A DNA stretch of 64,000 nt from Brevibacillus reuszeri. Its GTDB lineage: Bacteria > Bacillota > Bacilli > Brevibacillales > Brevibacillaceae. Shown in pieces: positions 63,323 to 64,000 of the stretch. Numbering within the stretch: position 1 is the first letter of the stretch; each line of letters opens with the position of its first letter. The stretch lies in the NCBI RefSeq assembly GCF_001187725.1, contig NZ_LGIQ01000007.1:370324-434323 (forward strand). Reading direction: 5' to 3'. The notes beneath the pieces are model-generated. The model had not been told where the DNA came from, did no database searches, and was given only the letters and a program-made list of their open reading frames with translations. A program made the position numbers and the translations under genes.

Positions 63323-63341
63323 TTGTTTAATGTTGAACTAA

Positions 63342-63811
63342 TCTCCCTCTATGAGGTTTCTTTGTTCTCCTGAATACTCTCGAAATCTCACGATTTCTTG
63401 GAATTCAAATCTAAAAGACAACTCTTGCTTGGAACCATGTTGAAACAGAAGAAAATCCTGGGGTTGAGGAAATCGCAAAAGTGCTCCTACCTAGCCACTT
63501 GTCAGTAAAAAGTGGTTACTCAGGTAAAGTATGGTCGCACTTAAGGATCTCCACTCTCTCTCATGGAGGTCAACCCTCCCATGTCTCACAGAGTCTACGC
63601 TTCCACATTCCTTCAATCAACCTTCCCACGAGGTGGAGGTCAGATATGCTGCACGACAGGATCTTTGTCCGCACTTTAGTTCAGTTCCGACTCATCCGTG
63701 CTTCAGTTGTCTTGGTGTTATCAAAGAACCATCAAGAGTAAGCTACCTTAACTAAGCAACCATATTTAGTGAAATGAAATGAGGGATGTCGTTTAGCATC
63801 TTCTCTTCGTT
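63342..63811. other. Unassigned sequence with several hairpins, no supported gene
   Basis: 470 bases. Open frames of 70-90 codons exist but none shows a family pattern. Possible stems: CCACTT / AAGTGG near 63495-63515, CATGG / CCATG near 63561-63583, and CCAC / GTGG near 63626-63636. It ends abruptly at the IS110 fragment. It could be the remains of a mobile element or a structured RNA. Confidence 0.35.
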
Positions 63812-63941
63812 AAAGCCTCATAAAGTGGCACTAGTAGCATGCGCGAATAAGCTAGTTCATTGGCTTTATGCCATTTTAAAAAGTAAGAAGTCATTCCGTC
63901 CGGATTAATAAAAAGTTAATGGAATAACCTTCCAACAGATC
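63812..63941 (+). mobile_element. IS110 right-end fragment (second copy)
   Basis: 130 bases that match 53109-53238 at all but three positions. It holds the last 31 codons of the transposase (KPHKVALVACANKLVHWLY onward) to a TAA at 63906-63908, then the 3' end of the IS. The TGC codon here (Cys) is TGA in the other copy. Nothing of the left part is present. Confidence 0.85.
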
Positions 63942-64000
63942 CATGTAGCAAAGTGGTTTTGGGGTCTAAAACATAATTTGTAGTGTACAGTCTAGGGGCA

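Overview
The window looks like a chromosomal segment of a spore-forming, aerobic Bacillota bacterium, most likely a Brevibacillus of the brevis group. The evidence is a complete gerPABCDEF operon with a SigK-type promoter, a SigW-type promoter before pspA, the order lspA-rluD-pyrR-pyrP-pyrB-pyrC-carA-carB with three PyrR attenuators, a sporulenol/hopene-type cyclase, and yra-type spore coat genes around adhB. The genus is inferred from gene content and order; no rRNA gene is present to confirm it.

Layout, left side (1-15.6 kb): the end of an enolase-superfamily gene and an MFS exporter; a Nudix hydrolase; an LCP cell-wall ligase and an Hsp20-like protein; the gerP operon (minus strand) with a divergent GerPD paralogue; a squalene-hopene/sporulenol cyclase; a DUF2515 gene; topB; then a SigW-type envelope-stress cluster pspA-DUF350-DUF4178-DUF4247.

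Middle (15.9-26.2 kb): an alpha-glucan/sugar-phosphate locus. It holds a DUF4912 protein, a GH57-GT4 fusion, a nucleotidyltransferase fused to a phosphomannomutase-like domain that has lost its catalytic residues, a GH15 glucoamylase-like enzyme, an intact phosphohexomutase and, after a terminator, a small kinase-fold protein. A MITE-like repeat separates it from lspA-rluD. The pyrimidine operon (29.7-40.3 kb) makes UMP under PyrR attenuation but lacks pyrK and pyrD between carB and pyrF. Next come a frameshifted ArsR-type regulator coupled to a deoxyribosyltransferase-like/metallo-beta-lactamase fusion, two KynB-like cyclases, a saccharopine-dehydrogenase-family gene, zwf-gnd-oxidoreductase, and a MocR regulator facing an EamA transporter.

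Right side (51-64 kb) is accessory in character, with many broken genes. An IS110-family element has two nonsense codons and a leader that folds like a bridge RNA; a 130-bp fragment of the same IS right end recurs at 63.8 kb in direct orientation. Between them lie a lipoprotein, a royal-jelly/yellow-type beta-propeller, two frameshifted CBO0543-like membrane genes, the spore coat/adhB cluster, a chimeric EVE/epoxide-hydrolase remnant, and a TetR gene whose 18-bp operator is repeated before a reductase-hydrolase fusion gene.

No tRNA, rRNA, CRISPR array, restriction system or recognisable prophage structural gene was seen.
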